In this document: piece by piece, positions 34,593-42,672 of the stretch
Position numbering within the stretch: position 1 is the stretch's first letter
Layout: every line of letters begins with the position of its first letter
Origin: Caenibius sp.
GTDB lineage: Bacteria > Pseudomonadota > Alphaproteobacteria > Sphingomonadales > Sphingomonadaceae
Length of the DNA: 42,672 bases
Assembly: GCA_030830695.1 (NCBI GenBank)
Contig: JAURML010000134.1
Location: 1 to 42,672, forward strand
Reading direction: 5' to 3'
Translations under genes and position numbers: made by a program
The notes under the pieces: generated by a model
Told to the model about the DNA's origin: nothing
Database searches by the model: none
The model's input: the letters and a program-made list of their open reading frames with translations, nothing else

Positions 34593-35266
34593 TGCGGCGC
34601 TGGCTTGCAGTAACCGCCGCCGCCTTGCTGCTGGGGGCATGCGGGCAGGTAGCCGCCGCCGGGGAGAGCGCGGTTCGCGCACCCGCTGCGGATCGGGTCG
34701 CGACCGAGACCAGGGGCCTCAAAACCGCCATTTTCGCAGGTGGATGCTTCTGGGGGATCGAGGGCGTGTTCAGCCATGTGAAGGGCGTGAAAAGCGCGGT
34801 CTCCGGCTATCATGGCGGCACCAGCGCCGACGCCACTTATGCCAATGTCAGCACGGGCCAGACGCGCCATGCCGAAGCGGTGAAAATCACTTATGATCCC
34901 GCCGTCATCCGTTATGACCAGCTGCTGCGCATCTTCTTTTCGGTCGGCGCCGATCCGACCCAGCTGAACCGGCAAGGCCCGGACACGGGCACGCAATATC
35001 GCTCCGCGCTGGTGCCGCTGGGCAAGGAACAGGCGGCTGTTGCGCGCGCCTATCTGGCCCGGCTCGACCAGGCGAAACTGTGGGACAGGCCTGTCGTTAC
35101 CCGGATCGAGGCTGCGGCCACCTTCTATCCGGCGGAAGCCTATCATCAGGATTTCATGGCGAAGAATCCACGCCACCCCTACATCTTGCGCTGGGATGCA
35201 CCCAAGGTGAAGGCGCTGGGCGCACTTTTTCCCGATCACTACCGGGCGAGTTTCCGGACAGGCTGA
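34592..35266 (+). CDS. msrA: Peptide-methionine (S)-S-oxide reductase MsrA, lipoprotein form
   Basis: Reduces methionine-S-sulfoxide. 224 residues. Signal sequence with lipobox LGAC (Cys17) indicates a lipid-anchored periplasmic enzyme. Catalytic GGCFWG (Cys52), GYHGG, HAEAVKITYDP, TQYRSAL and YHQDF follow. ATG 34592 is preferred over the open upstream frame because it starts the signal peptide and overlaps the small ORF stop. A Tat-exported MsrB lies at 41.7 kb, so both stereoisomers can be repaired outside the cytoplasm. Confidence 0.94.
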   Translation: MRRWLAVTAAALLLGACGQVAAAGESAVRAPAADRVATETRGLKTAIFAGGCFWGIEGVFSHVKGVKSAVSGYHGGTSADATYANVSTGQTRHAEAVKITYDPAVIRYDQLLRIFFSVGADPTQLNRQGPDTGTQYRSALVPLGKEQAAVARAYLARLDQAKLWDRPVVTRIEAAATFYPAEAYHQDFMAKNPRHPYILRWDAPKVKALGALFPDHYRASFRTG

Positions 35267-35301
35267 TTGCCGTGCGGCGCGCGTCTGCCTATGATCGGGC
35301 C

Positions 35302-35766
35302 ATGGCGAAGCATCAACACCGCGAACACCGGGGCGACCAGCTGGTGCTGGCCGCGCGCCGCGTGCTGACGGCGGCGGGCGAGAAGTGGACTGCGCTGCGG
35401 GCCGATGTGTTCGACGTGCTGGCCGGGCAGGATCGCCCGCTCTCGGCCTATGACATCGCTGACAGCCTCAGCGCGCGCAGAGGGCGGCGCATCGCGCCCA
35501 ACAGCATCTATCGCATCCTTGACCTGTTCGTGCGCGCCAATCTGGCCAATCGCATCGAAAGCGCCAATGCCTATCTCGCCAACAGCCACCCCGGTTGCCA
35601 CCACGACTGTATTTTCCTGATCTGCGACCGGTGCGGCCATGCGGTGCATCTGGATGATGACCGGCTGACCGATGCGCTGCGCGATGCGGGGCGCGCAGCC
35701 GGTTTTGGCGAGGTGAGACCGGTGATCGAGCTGCGCGGACGCTGCGAGTCCTGTTCAGGGGCTTGA
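35302..35766 (+). CDS. Fur-family metalloregulator, Zur-like
   Basis: 154 residues from ATG 35302 (GTG 35272 is ten codons upstream in frame). Winged-helix part: LTAAGEKWTALRADVFDVLAGQDRPLSAYDI and RRIAPNSIYRILDLFVRANLANRIES. The metal part has SHPGCHHDCIFLICDRCGHAVHLDDD, with CDRC and CESC forming a structural Zn4Cys site. The His-rich HPGCHH region and neutral spacing are closer to Zur than to Fur, but PerR/Irr-type cannot be excluded. Located 36 bp after msrA. Confidence 0.85.
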   Translation: MAKHQHREHRGDQLVLAARRVLTAAGEKWTALRADVFDVLAGQDRPLSAYDIADSLSARRGRRIAPNSIYRILDLFVRANLANRIESANAYLANSHPGCHHDCIFLICDRCGHAVHLDDDRLTDALRDAGRAAGFGEVRPVIELRGRCESCSGA

Positions 35767-35854
35767 GATTTCCGCACTTTGCGGCCAAGCGCGCCCTGAC
35801 TTTCCCTGCTGTGCATTCATCGACAGTCCAGCCAATCGCGTGTAAACACTGACA

Positions 35855-37777
35855 ATGTCCGAAACCCCGGCCACCCCCCTGCTTGATCTTGTTCACCTGC
35901 CCGAGGATCTCAGGCAGCTGGAAACCCGCCAGCTGCGCCAGCTGGCAGATGAATTGCGCAGCGAAATGATCGCGGCGGTGGGGCAGACCGGCGGCCATCT
36001 GGGGTCCGGGCTTGGCGTGGTGGAACTGACCGTGGCAGTGCATTACGTCTTCGACACGCCGCGTGACCGGCTGGTGTGGGATGTCGGCCATCAGGCCTAT
36101 CCGCACAAGATCCTGACCGGGCGGCGCGACCGGATTCGCACGCTGCGCCAGGGTGGCGGCCTGTCAGGCTTCACCAAACGCAGCGAAAGCGAATATGATC
36201 CCTTCGGCGCCGCGCATTCAAGCACCTCGATTTCCGCCGCGCTGGGCTTCGCCGTGGCCAACAAGCTGGCGGACCGACCGGGCAAGGGGATCGCCGTGAT
36301 CGGCGATGGCGCGATGAGCGCGGGCATGGCCTATGAGGCGATGAACAATGCCAAGCAGGCTGGCAACCGGCTGGTCGTGATCCTCAATGACAATGACATG
36401 TCGATTGCGCCACCGGTGGGCGCACTGTCATCCTATCTTGCGCGGCTGGTTTCCAGTGGCCGATTCCTGGGCCTGCGCGAACTGGCCCGCCGCTTTGCCC
36501 GCAAATTGCCGCGCCCGCTGCATCGCGCCGCGCACAAGGCGGATGAATTCGCGCGCGGCATGGCGATGGGCGGCACCCTGTTCGAGGAACTGGGCTTCTA
36601 TTATGTCGGGCCGATTGACGGGCACGATCTCGATGCACTCGTTCCTGTCCTGCATAATGTGCGCGATGCGGCAGAGGGGCCGTGTCTCGTCCATGTCGTC
36701 ACGCAGAAGGGCAAGGGCTATGGTCCGGCCGAAGCGGCAGCCGACAAATATCACGGCGTCCAGAAATTCGACGTCATCACCGGCGAACAGAAGAAAAGCG
36801 CGGGCGGCCCGCCCAGCTATACTGCGGTCTTCGCTGATGCGCTGATTGCCGAGGCGAGGCGGGATGACACCATCTGCGCGATCACCGCCGCCATGCCTTC
36901 GGGCACCGGGCTGGACCGGTTCGAACAGGCTTACCCCGAACGCAGCTTCGATGTCGGCATTGCCGAACAGCATGCCGTGACTTTTGCTGCCGGCCTGGCC
37001 GCGCAGGGCATGCGCCCGTTTTGCGCGATCTATTCGACCTTCCTGCAGCGCGCCTTCGACCAGGTGGTGCATGATGTGGCGATCCAGAACCTGCCGGTGC
37101 GCTTCGCGATTGACCGGGCGGGGCTGGTCGGGGCGGATGGCGCCACGCATGCCGGCAGTTTCGACATCACCTATCTCGCCACCCTGCCCAATCTGGTGGT
37201 GATGGCCGCCGCTGATGAGGCGGAGCTGGTGCATATGGTGCATACCGCCGCCTGCCATGACAGCGGCCCCATTGCCTTCCGCTATCCGCGCGGCAATGGG
37301 GTGGGCGTTGCGTTGCCGGATGCGCCGCAGCGTCTGGAAATCGGCAAGGGGCGGATCGTCAAGCAGGGCAGCAAGGTCGCGCTGCTGTCACTCGGCACCC
37401 GTCTGGGCGAAGCGCTGACAGCGGCGGAACAGCTGGAAGCCAGGGGGCTTTCCACCACGGTGGCCGACCTGCGCTTTGCCAAGCCGCTGGACAGCGCCCT
37501 GATCCGCCAGCTCATGGCCAGTCACGAGGTGATCGTGACGGTCGAGGAAGGCAGCATTGGCGGGCTGGGCGCGCATGTGCTGACGCTGGCCAGTGATGAA
37601 GGACTGACGGATGCCGGGCTGAAGATCCGCACCATGCGCCTCCCGGACCAGTTTCAGGATCATGGTGCGCCGGACCGGCAATATGACGAGGCCGGGCTCA
37701 ACGCGCCGCAGATCGTGGAGACAGTGCTCAAGGCGCTGCGCCACAACAGTGCCGGGGTGGAAGAAGCGCGGGCCTGA
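35855..37777 (+). CDS. dxs: 1-deoxy-D-xylulose-5-phosphate synthase
   Basis: First enzyme of the MEP isoprenoid pathway, thiamine-diphosphate dependent. 640 residues. [36 protein letters not shown], the ThDP motif [17 protein letters not shown], the ADKYHG segment, [18 protein letters not shown] with the catalytic Glu, and the C-terminal transketolase domain with [15 protein letters not shown]. Its stop abuts the stop of the convergent NnrU-family gene with no spacer. Confidence 0.97.
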   Translation: MSETPATPLLDLVHLPEDLRQLETRQLRQLADELRSEMIAAVGQTGGHLGSGLGVVELTVAVHYVFDTPRDRLVWDVGHQAYPHKILTGRRDRIRTLRQGGGLSGFTKRSESEYDPFGAAHSSTSISAALGFAVANKLADRPGKGIAVIGDGAMSAGMAYEAMNNAKQAGNRLVVILNDNDMSIAPPVGALSSYLARLVSSGRFLGLRELARRFARKLPRPLHRAAHKADEFARGMAMGGTLFEELGFYYVGPIDGHDLDALVPVLHNVRDAAEGPCLVHVVTQKGKGYGPAEAAADKYHGVQKFDVITGEQKKSAGGPPSYTAVFADALIAEARRDDTICAITAAMPSGTGLDRFEQAYPERSFDVGIAEQHAVTFAAGLAAQGMRPFCAIYSTFLQRAFDQVVHDVAIQNLPVRFAIDRAGLVGADGATHAGSFDITYLATLPNLVVMAAADEAELVHMVHTAACHDSGPIAFRYPRGNGVGVALPDAPQRLEIGKGRIVKQGSKVALLSLGTRLGEALTAAEQLEARGLSTTVADLRFAKPLDSALIRQLMASHEVIVTVEEGSIGGLGAHVLTLASDEGLTDAGLKIRTMRLPDQFQDHGAPDRQYDEAGLNAPQIVETVLKALRHNSAGVEEARA

Positions 37778-38452
37778 TCAGCCCACCCATTTCCACACGC
37801 CCGCCGGGATGCCGGCCAGCCACAGATGCGCCCAGGTCGCTCCCAGCCAGACCACAATCGCCGCAATCCATATCAGCGGTCCGGCCGCGCCCAGCCGCTG
37901 CCAGCGCGGCCAGTAACTGGTCTGCGCTTCCCAGTGCGACCAGGCATCGCCCAGCAGGGCTTCCTTCTTGCGATCCTGCAAATGCGCGCCGACCAGCGCC
38001 AGGACCAGCAGCGATCCGGCCAGAATCAGCGTCCGTTCGCTCCACCCCAGCAGAATATGGGCCAGTGCCCACAGCGCAAAGCCCCACATCATCGGGTGGC
38101 GGGTGACGCAAAACACGCCCTGCGCTCGTGCCGCCGCGACCTTGTCCGCAGGCGTATCGGGCAAGGCCGGATTGCCGGACAGGGAGCCGATGAACAGCAC
38201 CAGCGCGACGATGCTCAGCACGCTTGCCGCCACCCATGCACCTTCGCTCATCACGCCAGAGCCGGGGGGCGAGGCGCGAAAGGCCATCACCATCCAGGCG
38301 AATGTGCCAAGGCTGACCAGCGAATATACGGCCAGAAAGCCCTTCTCGCCCAGCGCGCGCACCAGTCCTGCGCGCAACGGATGCGACAGGATGAAATGCG
38401 TGCCGACAAAGGCGATGCTGGCGGCCAGCAATGATGTGAGTTGCGGATTCAT
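37778..38452 (-). CDS. NnrU-family integral membrane protein
   Basis: 224 residues with about six membrane segments. The N-terminal FVGTHFILSHPLRAGLVRALGEKGF stretch and the RHPMMWGFALWALAHI block are the NnrU pattern, related to isoprenylcysteine/phospholipid methyltransferase-like membrane proteins. NnrU was first noted near denitrification genes, but no such genes are here. ATG 38452 overlaps the POT transporter stop (ATGA). Confidence 0.85.
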   Translation of the reverse strand: MNPQLTSLLAASIAFVGTHFILSHPLRAGLVRALGEKGFLAVYSLVSLGTFAWMVMAFRASPPGSGVMSEGAWVAASVLSIVALVLFIGSLSGNPALPDTPADKVAAARAQGVFCVTRHPMMWGFALWALAHILLGWSERTLILAGSLLVLALVGAHLQDRKKEALLGDAWSHWEAQTSYWPRWQRLGAAGPLIWIAAIVVWLGATWAHLWLAGIPAGVWKWVG

Positions 38453-40026
38453 GATTGTGCCCCTTCCCCGTCCCCTTCAGCATCGCGCAGCGTATCGAGA
38501 TGCATCCAGCGCTTTACCACGGGCGCCACCAGCAAGACCAGCACCGCCACGCCGATCGAAATCCAGCCGATCTTCTCGTAAATGGCCAGCGTCACCGCCC
38601 TGGACATTTCCCCGTCCTCGCCTCCGGTCGCCTCGCCGATCTTGCCCGCCACGAAACTGCCCACCGCCGTCATGTAGAACCACGCGCCCATGATGAAACT
38701 GCCCAGATGCAGGGGGGACAGGCGGGTCATCGCTGACAGGCCGACCGGGGACAGGCACAGCTCGCCTGTGGTGTGCAGCAGGTAGATCAGAAAGACGAAG
38801 ATCACCGGCAGCATCGCGTCCGGCCCCACTGCCCGCGCGCCCCATACGAACACCAGAAAGCCCAGCCCCACCTGCACCAGCGCGAGGCCGAATTTGGCGG
38901 GCGCGGAAGGTTCCTTCCCGCGCTTGGCCAGCCAGGTCCACAACCCGGCGAACAGCGGGGCCAGCAGCACGATGTAGATCGGGTTGATTGACTGGAACAG
39001 GCTGGTCGGTACGCCCTGCCGATCGACATAGCGATCCGTATAGAGGTTGAGACTGCCACCCGCCTGTTCGAACAGGCCCCAGAACAGCGGGTTGAGCGCG
39101 ATCAGGAACAGGATGGCGAACATGCGTTCGCGCGCCTCTTTGGGCAGCTTCAGCGCTTCGTAGAGCGTATAGCCCAGCATTGCGATGCCGCTGACGATCA
39201 GCAGCGTCTGGATCACGTCCTGATATTGCACCAGCAGCCAGATCACTGCCACCGCGCCCGCGCCGATACCGTAAATCCGCATTTCGTGCCCCCGGGCAAG
39301 CGGGGCGGGCGGTTCGCCATGACCCTGCAGCGCGCCCTTTCCGGCAATGAAGATGATCAGACCCAGCACCATGCCGATCCCGGCCAGGCCGAAACCGTAG
39401 GCCCAGCCAATCGTCTCGCCCAGATAGCCGACCAGAATCGTGCCCAATGCCGCACCCACATTCACCCCCATGTAGAAGATCGTATAGGCCGCGTCCCGCC
39501 GCGTATCCTTCAGGCCATAGAGCTGGCCGACGATGACCGAGATATTGGCCTTGAGGAAACCGGAGCCGACAATGATGAAGGCCAGCGCCGCCCAGAATAT
39601 GTTGATGGCCGGATCGCCCTGTCCGCCGCTGCCTTCGACCGCCATCAGCGCGTGGCCGCAGGCCAGCAGCACCCCGCCGAAGACGACGGCCTTGCGCTGG
39701 CCCAGCACCCGGTCAGCCAGCAGCCCGCCCAGCACCGGGGTGATATAGACCAGGCTGCCGTATGCGCCGTAGATCAGGCTGGCCTGCCCGTCAGAAAACA
39801 ACCAGTGCTTGGTGAGGTAGAGCACCAGCAGGGCGCGCATGCCGTAATAGGAAAAGCGTTCCCACATTTCGGCATAGAACAGCACGAACAGTCCGCGCGG
39901 ATGGCCGATAGCCCGGTCGGACCGGCTGGCCGCCAGCAACCCGCCCGCTGCCAGAAAGCCGAACAGGGCCAGCGCCGCGATCGCCGCGATCCAGTCTCCC
40001 TCGTTCCACAAGGTCATGTTTTTCAT
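38449..40026 (-). CDS. POT-family proton-dependent oligopeptide transporter
   Basis: 525 residues, about 14 membrane segments. The POT signature EMWERFSYYGMRALLVLYL near the N-terminus supplies the ExxERFxYY motif, followed by GGLLADRVLGQRKAVVFGG and GSGFLKANISVIVGQLY. FYMGVNVGA and LLHTTGELCLSPVGLS are also present. Imports di/tripeptides with protons. ATG 40026 has GGGGGA 7 nt upstream. An AT-rich palindromic block lies about 100 bp upstream. Confidence 0.93.
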   Translation of the reverse strand: MKNMTLWNEGDWIAAIAALALFGFLAAGGLLAASRSDRAIGHPRGLFVLFYAEMWERFSYYGMRALLVLYLTKHWLFSDGQASLIYGAYGSLVYITPVLGGLLADRVLGQRKAVVFGGVLLACGHALMAVEGSGGQGDPAINIFWAALAFIIVGSGFLKANISVIVGQLYGLKDTRRDAAYTIFYMGVNVGAALGTILVGYLGETIGWAYGFGLAGIGMVLGLIIFIAGKGALQGHGEPPAPLARGHEMRIYGIGAGAVAVIWLLVQYQDVIQTLLIVSGIAMLGYTLYEALKLPKEARERMFAILFLIALNPLFWGLFEQAGGSLNLYTDRYVDRQGVPTSLFQSINPIYIVLLAPLFAGLWTWLAKRGKEPSAPAKFGLALVQVGLGFLVFVWGARAVGPDAMLPVIFVFLIYLLHTTGELCLSPVGLSAMTRLSPLHLGSFIMGAWFYMTAVGSFVAGKIGEATGGEDGEMSRAVTLAIYEKIGWISIGVAVLVLLVAPVVKRWMHLDTLRDAEGDGEGAQS

Positions 40027-40126
40027 TCTGTTTCCCCCGTGATTGCTGGCCGGTCCGGGCCGCCGGCGGCGCCAAGACTATCGCAATTGCCGCTGCTGTG
40101 AAGCGCTTGTTTCGGAGTTTGCTGAT

Positions 40127-40154
40127 AGATACATATCTAATGTAATAATTATTA
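40127..40154. promoter_or_regulatory. AT-rich palindromic regulatory candidate between POT gene and ihfB
   Basis: Two palindromes sit side by side: AGATA-CA-TATCT (40127-40138) and the perfect 12-mer TAATAATTATTA (40143-40154). This is the most AT-rich patch in the window, in the 244-bp gap between the divergent POT transporter and ihfB genes. It could be a regulator-binding site or promoter of either gene. No known operator consensus is matched with confidence. Confidence 0.35.
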
Positions 40155-40270
40155 TGTCAGGGCGATTGCGTCGGAGCCGCTGATCTGGCACTCTTGCAAC
40201 TGCTTTGTGGCCAGTCCAGCGCCGGGTCGCCTTTGGGGAAAGGTACGGGGGCGGTTGGGGGAGATTGACG

Positions 40271-40552
40271 ATGATCAGGTCGGAATTGCTTGAAACCCTG
40301 GCTCGGGACAATCCCGAGCTTCGCGCCGAAGAAGTCGAGCAGGTGCTTGACATATTCTTTGACGAGATCGCGCAACGGCTGGCCGAAGGTGGCCGGGTGG
40401 AACTGCGCGGCTTTGGGGCCTTTTCCACGCGCGAGCGCGATGCGCGCAAGGGCCGCAATCCCCGTACCGGGGAATCCGTCGCCGTTCCGGCCAAGCGCGT
40501 GCCCTATTTCAAACCGGGCAAGGAAATGCGCGAACGGCTGAACGCGGAGTAA
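40271..40552 (+). CDS. ihfB: Integration host factor subunit beta
   Basis: DNA-bending nucleoid protein that pairs with IHF alpha. 93 residues, starting MIRSELLETLARDNPEL. It has the DNABII pattern VELRGFGAFSTRERDARKGRNPRTGE, with the intercalating-proline arm, and PYFKPGKEMRERLN. GGGGAGA lies 7 nt before ATG 40271. HU is the alternative, but the start and arm sequences favour IhfB. Confidence 0.93.
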   Translation: MIRSELLETLARDNPELRAEEVEQVLDIFFDEIAQRLAEGGRVELRGFGAFSTRERDARKGRNPRTGESVAVPAKRVPYFKPGKEMRERLNAE

Positions 40553-40658
40553 GCGCTGCGCGCAGGCGCAAGCCGATTGCCAGGAGGGAAGCGGGCGCGT
40601 GATCCGCGCTCCCGAACAGACTCCATCGCCAGAAACATAAGGACAAGAGGATATCGCC

Positions 40659-41132
40659 ATGGCCGTGCCGCTGTTGACCCCTGACTGGTTGCAAATCCCC
40701 GGTTTCCCCGGCGCAGACCCGCTGGCCGGCGTCCTGGGCGGGGCACTGATCGGGCTGGCTGCAAGCTTTACCCTGCTTGGCCTTGGCCGCGTGGCGGGCG
40801 TATCGGGCATTGCGGCGCGCGCTTTCGGCCTCAGCGGCGAAGGGATGCCGCGCAGTATGGCGGTGCTGTTCATCATCGGCTTGCCGGTGGGTGCTGCCAT
40901 TCTCAATCTCCTCACCGGGCGCGGGGCGGGCAGCTTCCCCGAATGGCCGTTCCTGCTGGTCGCGGGCGTGGTGGTCGGTTTCGGTACCCGGCTGGGATCG
41001 GGTTGCACCAGCGGCCATGGCGTGTGCGGGGTCAGCCGGCTGTCAGCGCGATCGATTGTCGCCACCGTCACTTTCATTTTCACCGGGATCGTCACGATCC
41101 TGATCATGCGGGCGCTGGGGGTCGCGGGCTGA
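40659..41132 (+). CDS. YeeE/YedE-family membrane protein, first half
   Basis: 157 residues, about four membrane segments. The C-terminal half has the family cysteine motif GSGCTSGHGVCGVSRLS. YeeE/YedE (DUF395) proteins move sulfur species such as thiosulfate (TsuA), and in proteobacteria are often split into two small proteins. AGAGGA lies about 9 nt before ATG 40659. The stop overlaps the next ATG (TGATG). Substrate inferred from family only. Confidence 0.88.
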   Translation: MAVPLLTPDWLQIPGFPGADPLAGVLGGALIGLAASFTLLGLGRVAGVSGIAARAFGLSGEGMPRSMAVLFIIGLPVGAAILNLLTGRGAGSFPEWPFLLVAGVVVGFGTRLGSGCTSGHGVCGVSRLSARSIVATVTFIFTGIVTILIMRALGVAG

Positions 41133-41545
41133 TGCGCAATCTTGTTTCTGCCCTGTTCGCCGGCGCCCTGTTCGGTGCCGGGCTCACCCTTTCGGGCATG
41201 ACCGACCCGATGCGGGTGCGCGGTTTTCTCGACCTGTTCGGCGACTGGGATCCGACGCTGGTGTTCGTGATGGGATCGGCGCTGCTGGTCACCGCCATTG
41301 CCTGGCGCATTCAACCAGCCATGGCGCGACCCCTGTTTGGCGAAAAATTCTCGCTGCCGACGCGCAAGGATCTCGACTCGCGCCTGATCACTGGTGCGGC
41401 CCTGTTCGGGGTAGGCTGGGGGATTGCGGGGGTCTGCCCTGGCCCCGGCTTTGCCGCGCTCGCGCTGGTGCCCGTTGCCGCGGTGATTTTTCTGGGCGGC
41501 ATGCTTGGCGGGATGATCCTGTTCCGCTTCACTCTCGACAAATAG
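41132..41545 (+). CDS. YeeE/YedE-family membrane protein, second half (DUF6691 type)
   Basis: 137 residues, about four membrane segments. The motif GAGLTLSGMTDPMRVRGFLDL at the N-terminus and GVGWGIAGVCPGPGFAAL with the second conserved cysteine mark the partner half of a split YeeE/YedE sulfur-compound transporter. It is coupled to the first half by TGATG, so equal production is expected. No persulfide dioxygenase or ArsR-type regulator accompanies the pair here, although they often do. Confidence 0.87.
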   Translation: MRNLVSALFAGALFGAGLTLSGMTDPMRVRGFLDLFGDWDPTLVFVMGSALLVTAIAWRIQPAMARPLFGEKFSLPTRKDLDSRLITGAALFGVGWGIAGVCPGPGFAALALVPVAAVIFLGGMLGGMILFRFTLDK

Positions 41546-41612
41546 GCACGCGATCCGCTGGGCGATTGCCTCGCGGCGGCGGACGGTCTAGCCCGGCTGC
41601 GCCGTGCAGCGT

Positions 41613-41697
41613 GCGGGCGTGGCGGAATGGTAGACGCCGGGGACTTAAAATCCCCTGAGCTTTGCTCGTGCGGGTTCGAGTCCCGCCGCCCGCACCA
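41613..41697 (+). tRNA. tRNA-Leu, anticodon UAA
   Basis: 85 nt including encoded CCA (41695-41697). Acceptor GCGGGCG pairs with CGCCCGC. Anticodon stem GGGGA/TCCCC around the loop CTTAAAA places UAA at 34-36, reading TTA and TTG. The variable arm (TGAGCTTTGCTCGT) forms the class II hairpin. The T-arm is GGTTCGAGTCC. A weak promoter-like TTGCCT and GTCTAG pair lies 20-50 bp upstream. Followed within 12 bp by the convergent end of msrB. Confidence 0.96.
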
Positions 41698-41708
41698 GAG
41701 ACTGCGCT

Positions 41709-42203
41709 TCAGGCCGCAGGGCGAAACAGCATCGCCACGCCATTCATGCAGTACCGCTTGCCGGTCGGGCGCGGCCCGTCATCAAAGACATGGCCCAGAT
41801 GCCCGCCGCAATCGGCGCAATGCACCTCGGTGCGCGGATAGCCCAGCTTGTAATCGGTGGAAGCGCCGACCGCGCCCGGCAGTGGCTTCCAGAAGCTTGG
41901 CCAGCCAGTTTTGCTGTCATATTTGGTGCGCGCATCGAACAGCTCATTGCGGCATCCGGCGCACAGGAAGGTGCCGTTGCGCTTTTCCCGGTTCAGAGGG
42001 GAGGTGAACGGGCGTTCAGTTCCTTCCTCGCGCAGGATACGGAATTGCGCCGGTGTGAGCCTCCTCCGCCACTCAGCCTCGCTCAGCTGGATGGGGAAGC
42101 TCTTCGCCTGCGCGTTTTGTGCATCGCAGGCGGCGGCATGCGGCAGTGCCGCCCCGGCTCCGAGCCAGGCCAGCATGCGGCGGCGAGTGAGGCGTTTCTG
42201 CAT
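41709..42203 (-). CDS. msrB: Peptide-methionine (R)-S-oxide reductase MsrB, Tat-exported form
   Basis: 164 residues. The N-terminus TRRRMLAWLGAGAALP is a twin-arginine signal, so the enzyme is probably periplasmic. Zinc cysteines 81/84 (CAGC) and 129/132 (CADC), motifs GWPSFW and HLGHVFDDGP, catalytic Cys152 in RYCMNG (most MsrBs have Asn-Ser here). ATG 42203 begins right before the Tat motif; a longer frame to 42383 is not supported. Second msrB in the window, about 45% identical by eye to the cytoplasmic one. Confidence 0.92.
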   Translation of the reverse strand: MQKRLTRRRMLAWLGAGAALPHAAACDAQNAQAKSFPIQLSEAEWRRRLTPAQFRILREEGTERPFTSPLNREKRNGTFLCAGCRNELFDARTKYDSKTGWPSFWKPLPGAVGASTDYKLGYPRTEVHCADCGGHLGHVFDDGPRPTGKRYCMNGVAMLFRPAA

Positions 42204-42247
42204 GGCCCCGAGCCCTACCCCGCCCAGGCTGAGCGGGCAATGAACGT

Positions 42248-42672
42248 TCAGCCGGCGGCGCGGCGTGTTTTGCGCAGCAGGTCCGAGAAGATGCCCCGAG
42301 CCCTGCTCGTCCGCGCCGGGCCGGATTTCATCACCCGGCGGCGGAACAGGGTGGCGCCTGCCCGCACGAATAAATAGACCCACAGCGCCTGCGAGGCGAG
42401 CGCGAGGGCATGAGGGGCGAGCCGTTCGCTCTGCGCCGCCAGGGCCAGCATCGCGAAGGGCGAGCTGAGCGGGAAGACATCAGCGGCAAAACCAACCCAG
42501 CTATCCGGTTGCGACAGGGCGTAGCTGGCGAAGAAGAACACCATCAGCTGGGCCATGGTGACGGGCATGGACAGGGTCTGCACCTCGCGCACCGTATTGG
42601 CGAGCGAGCCGATGGCGAGGAAGATCGAGCCGAGCAGGAGATAGGCCATCGCAAAATAGATTACGCCCAGCA
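42248..42672 (-). CDS. ABC-2-type transporter permease, C-terminal part (cut by window)
   Basis: The last about 141 codons of a membrane protein whose 5' end lies beyond the right edge. It reads GVIYFAMAYLLLGSIFLAIGSLANTVREVQTLSMPVTM, a typical NatB/ABC-2 permease segment, then three more hydrophobic stretches and a basic cytoplasmic tail. It exports an unknown substrate together with an ATPase not in view. The stop is at 42248, 44 bp before the msrB start on the same strand, so cotranscription is possible. Confidence 0.8.
   Translation of the reverse strand, partial: LGVIYFAMAYLLLGSIFLAIGSLANTVREVQTLSMPVTMAQLMVFFFASYALSQPDSWVGFAADVFPLSSPFAMLALAAQSERLAPHALALASQALWVYLFVRAGATLFRRRVMKSGPARTSRARGIFSDLLRKTRRAAG

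Noticed and set aside
1-42672. CRISPR arrays, insertion sequences, integrases, phage genes
   Set aside because: No regularly spaced direct repeats, transposase or recombinase motifs were seen on either strand; the only mobile-type trace is the RHS fragment beside tRNA-Leu(GAG).

Overview
The window is chromosomal DNA from a GC-rich alphaproteobacterium. The best fit is Sphingomonadales (Novosphingobium, Erythrobacter, Sphingomonas or a relative). The basis is alphaproteobacterial gene sets (MetX-MetW, a HisC-prephenate dehydrogenase pair, rpe-heparinase-purH, FtsEX with an MJ0042 zinc-ribbon protein alongside), frequent GTG starts and pervasive 4-bp ATGA/GTGA gene overlaps. This placement is inference, because no rRNA or other taxonomic marker is present. 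I identify about 47 protein genes (two cut by the window edges), two tRNA-Leu genes, two pseudogene remnants and a few repeats and regulatory candidates. No transposase, integrase, phage gene or CRISPR array was seen.

Layout. 1-4.1 kb: bifunctional penicillin-binding protein (runs off the left edge), cytoplasmic MsrB, FzlA-like GST-fold protein, small exported protein, MobA. 4.1-7.9 kb: methionine genes metX-metW (minus) back to back with hisC and the prephenate/cyclohexadienyl dehydrogenase (plus). 7.9-10.8 kb: ftsE-ftsX-ydcF-plsC, every junction a 4-bp overlap. 10.9-12.9 kb: zinc-ribbon membrane protein, a small secreted-protein gene broken by an in-frame TAA, tRNA-Leu(GAG), and a decayed stretch with an RHS-repeat remnant and short interspersed repeats. 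13-16 kb: a type III polyketide synthase with a flavoprotein and a methyltransferase. 16-18.6 kb: dcd, a UDP-glucuronate 4-epimerase-like gene, gloB. 18.6-28.7 kb: the most unusual region (below). 28.7-35.8 kb: DUF2141-type secreted protein, an ABC ATPase domain without its membrane domain, rpe-heparinase II/III-purH, a 36-residue membrane ORF coupled to lipoprotein MsrA, and a Fur/Zur-type regulator. 35.9-42.7 kb: dxs, an NnrU-family gene and a POT peptide transporter, ihfB, two YeeE/YedE half-transporters, tRNA-Leu(UAA), a Tat-exported MsrB, and the end of an ABC-2 permease.

The candidate new system lies at 18.6-28.7 kb. On the plus strand, three translationally overlapping genes encode a diacylglycerol-kinase-type lipid kinase, a protein resembling the mitochondrial CDP-diacylglycerol synthase Tam41/Mmp37, and a divergent nucleotidyltransferase. 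Divergent from them are an asparagine-synthase-type amidotransferase, a GMC oxidoreductase, a CDP-alcohol phosphotransferase with a shrunken N-terminal domain, and a HIT protein. Next come a sugar/choline/inositol-phosphate cytidylyltransferase-like gene and a Wzx-type flippase. Together they look like a pathway that activates a lipid and/or a polar head group with CTP, joins them, modifies the product and moves it across the inner membrane. The individual family assignments rest on motifs seen in the sequence. The Tam41 assignment and the pathway as a whole are inference.

Other linked functions are a periplasmic methionine-sulfoxide repair pair (lipoprotein MsrA, Tat MsrB) next to a cytoplasmic MsrB, and a phenolic-lipid-type polyketide cluster.
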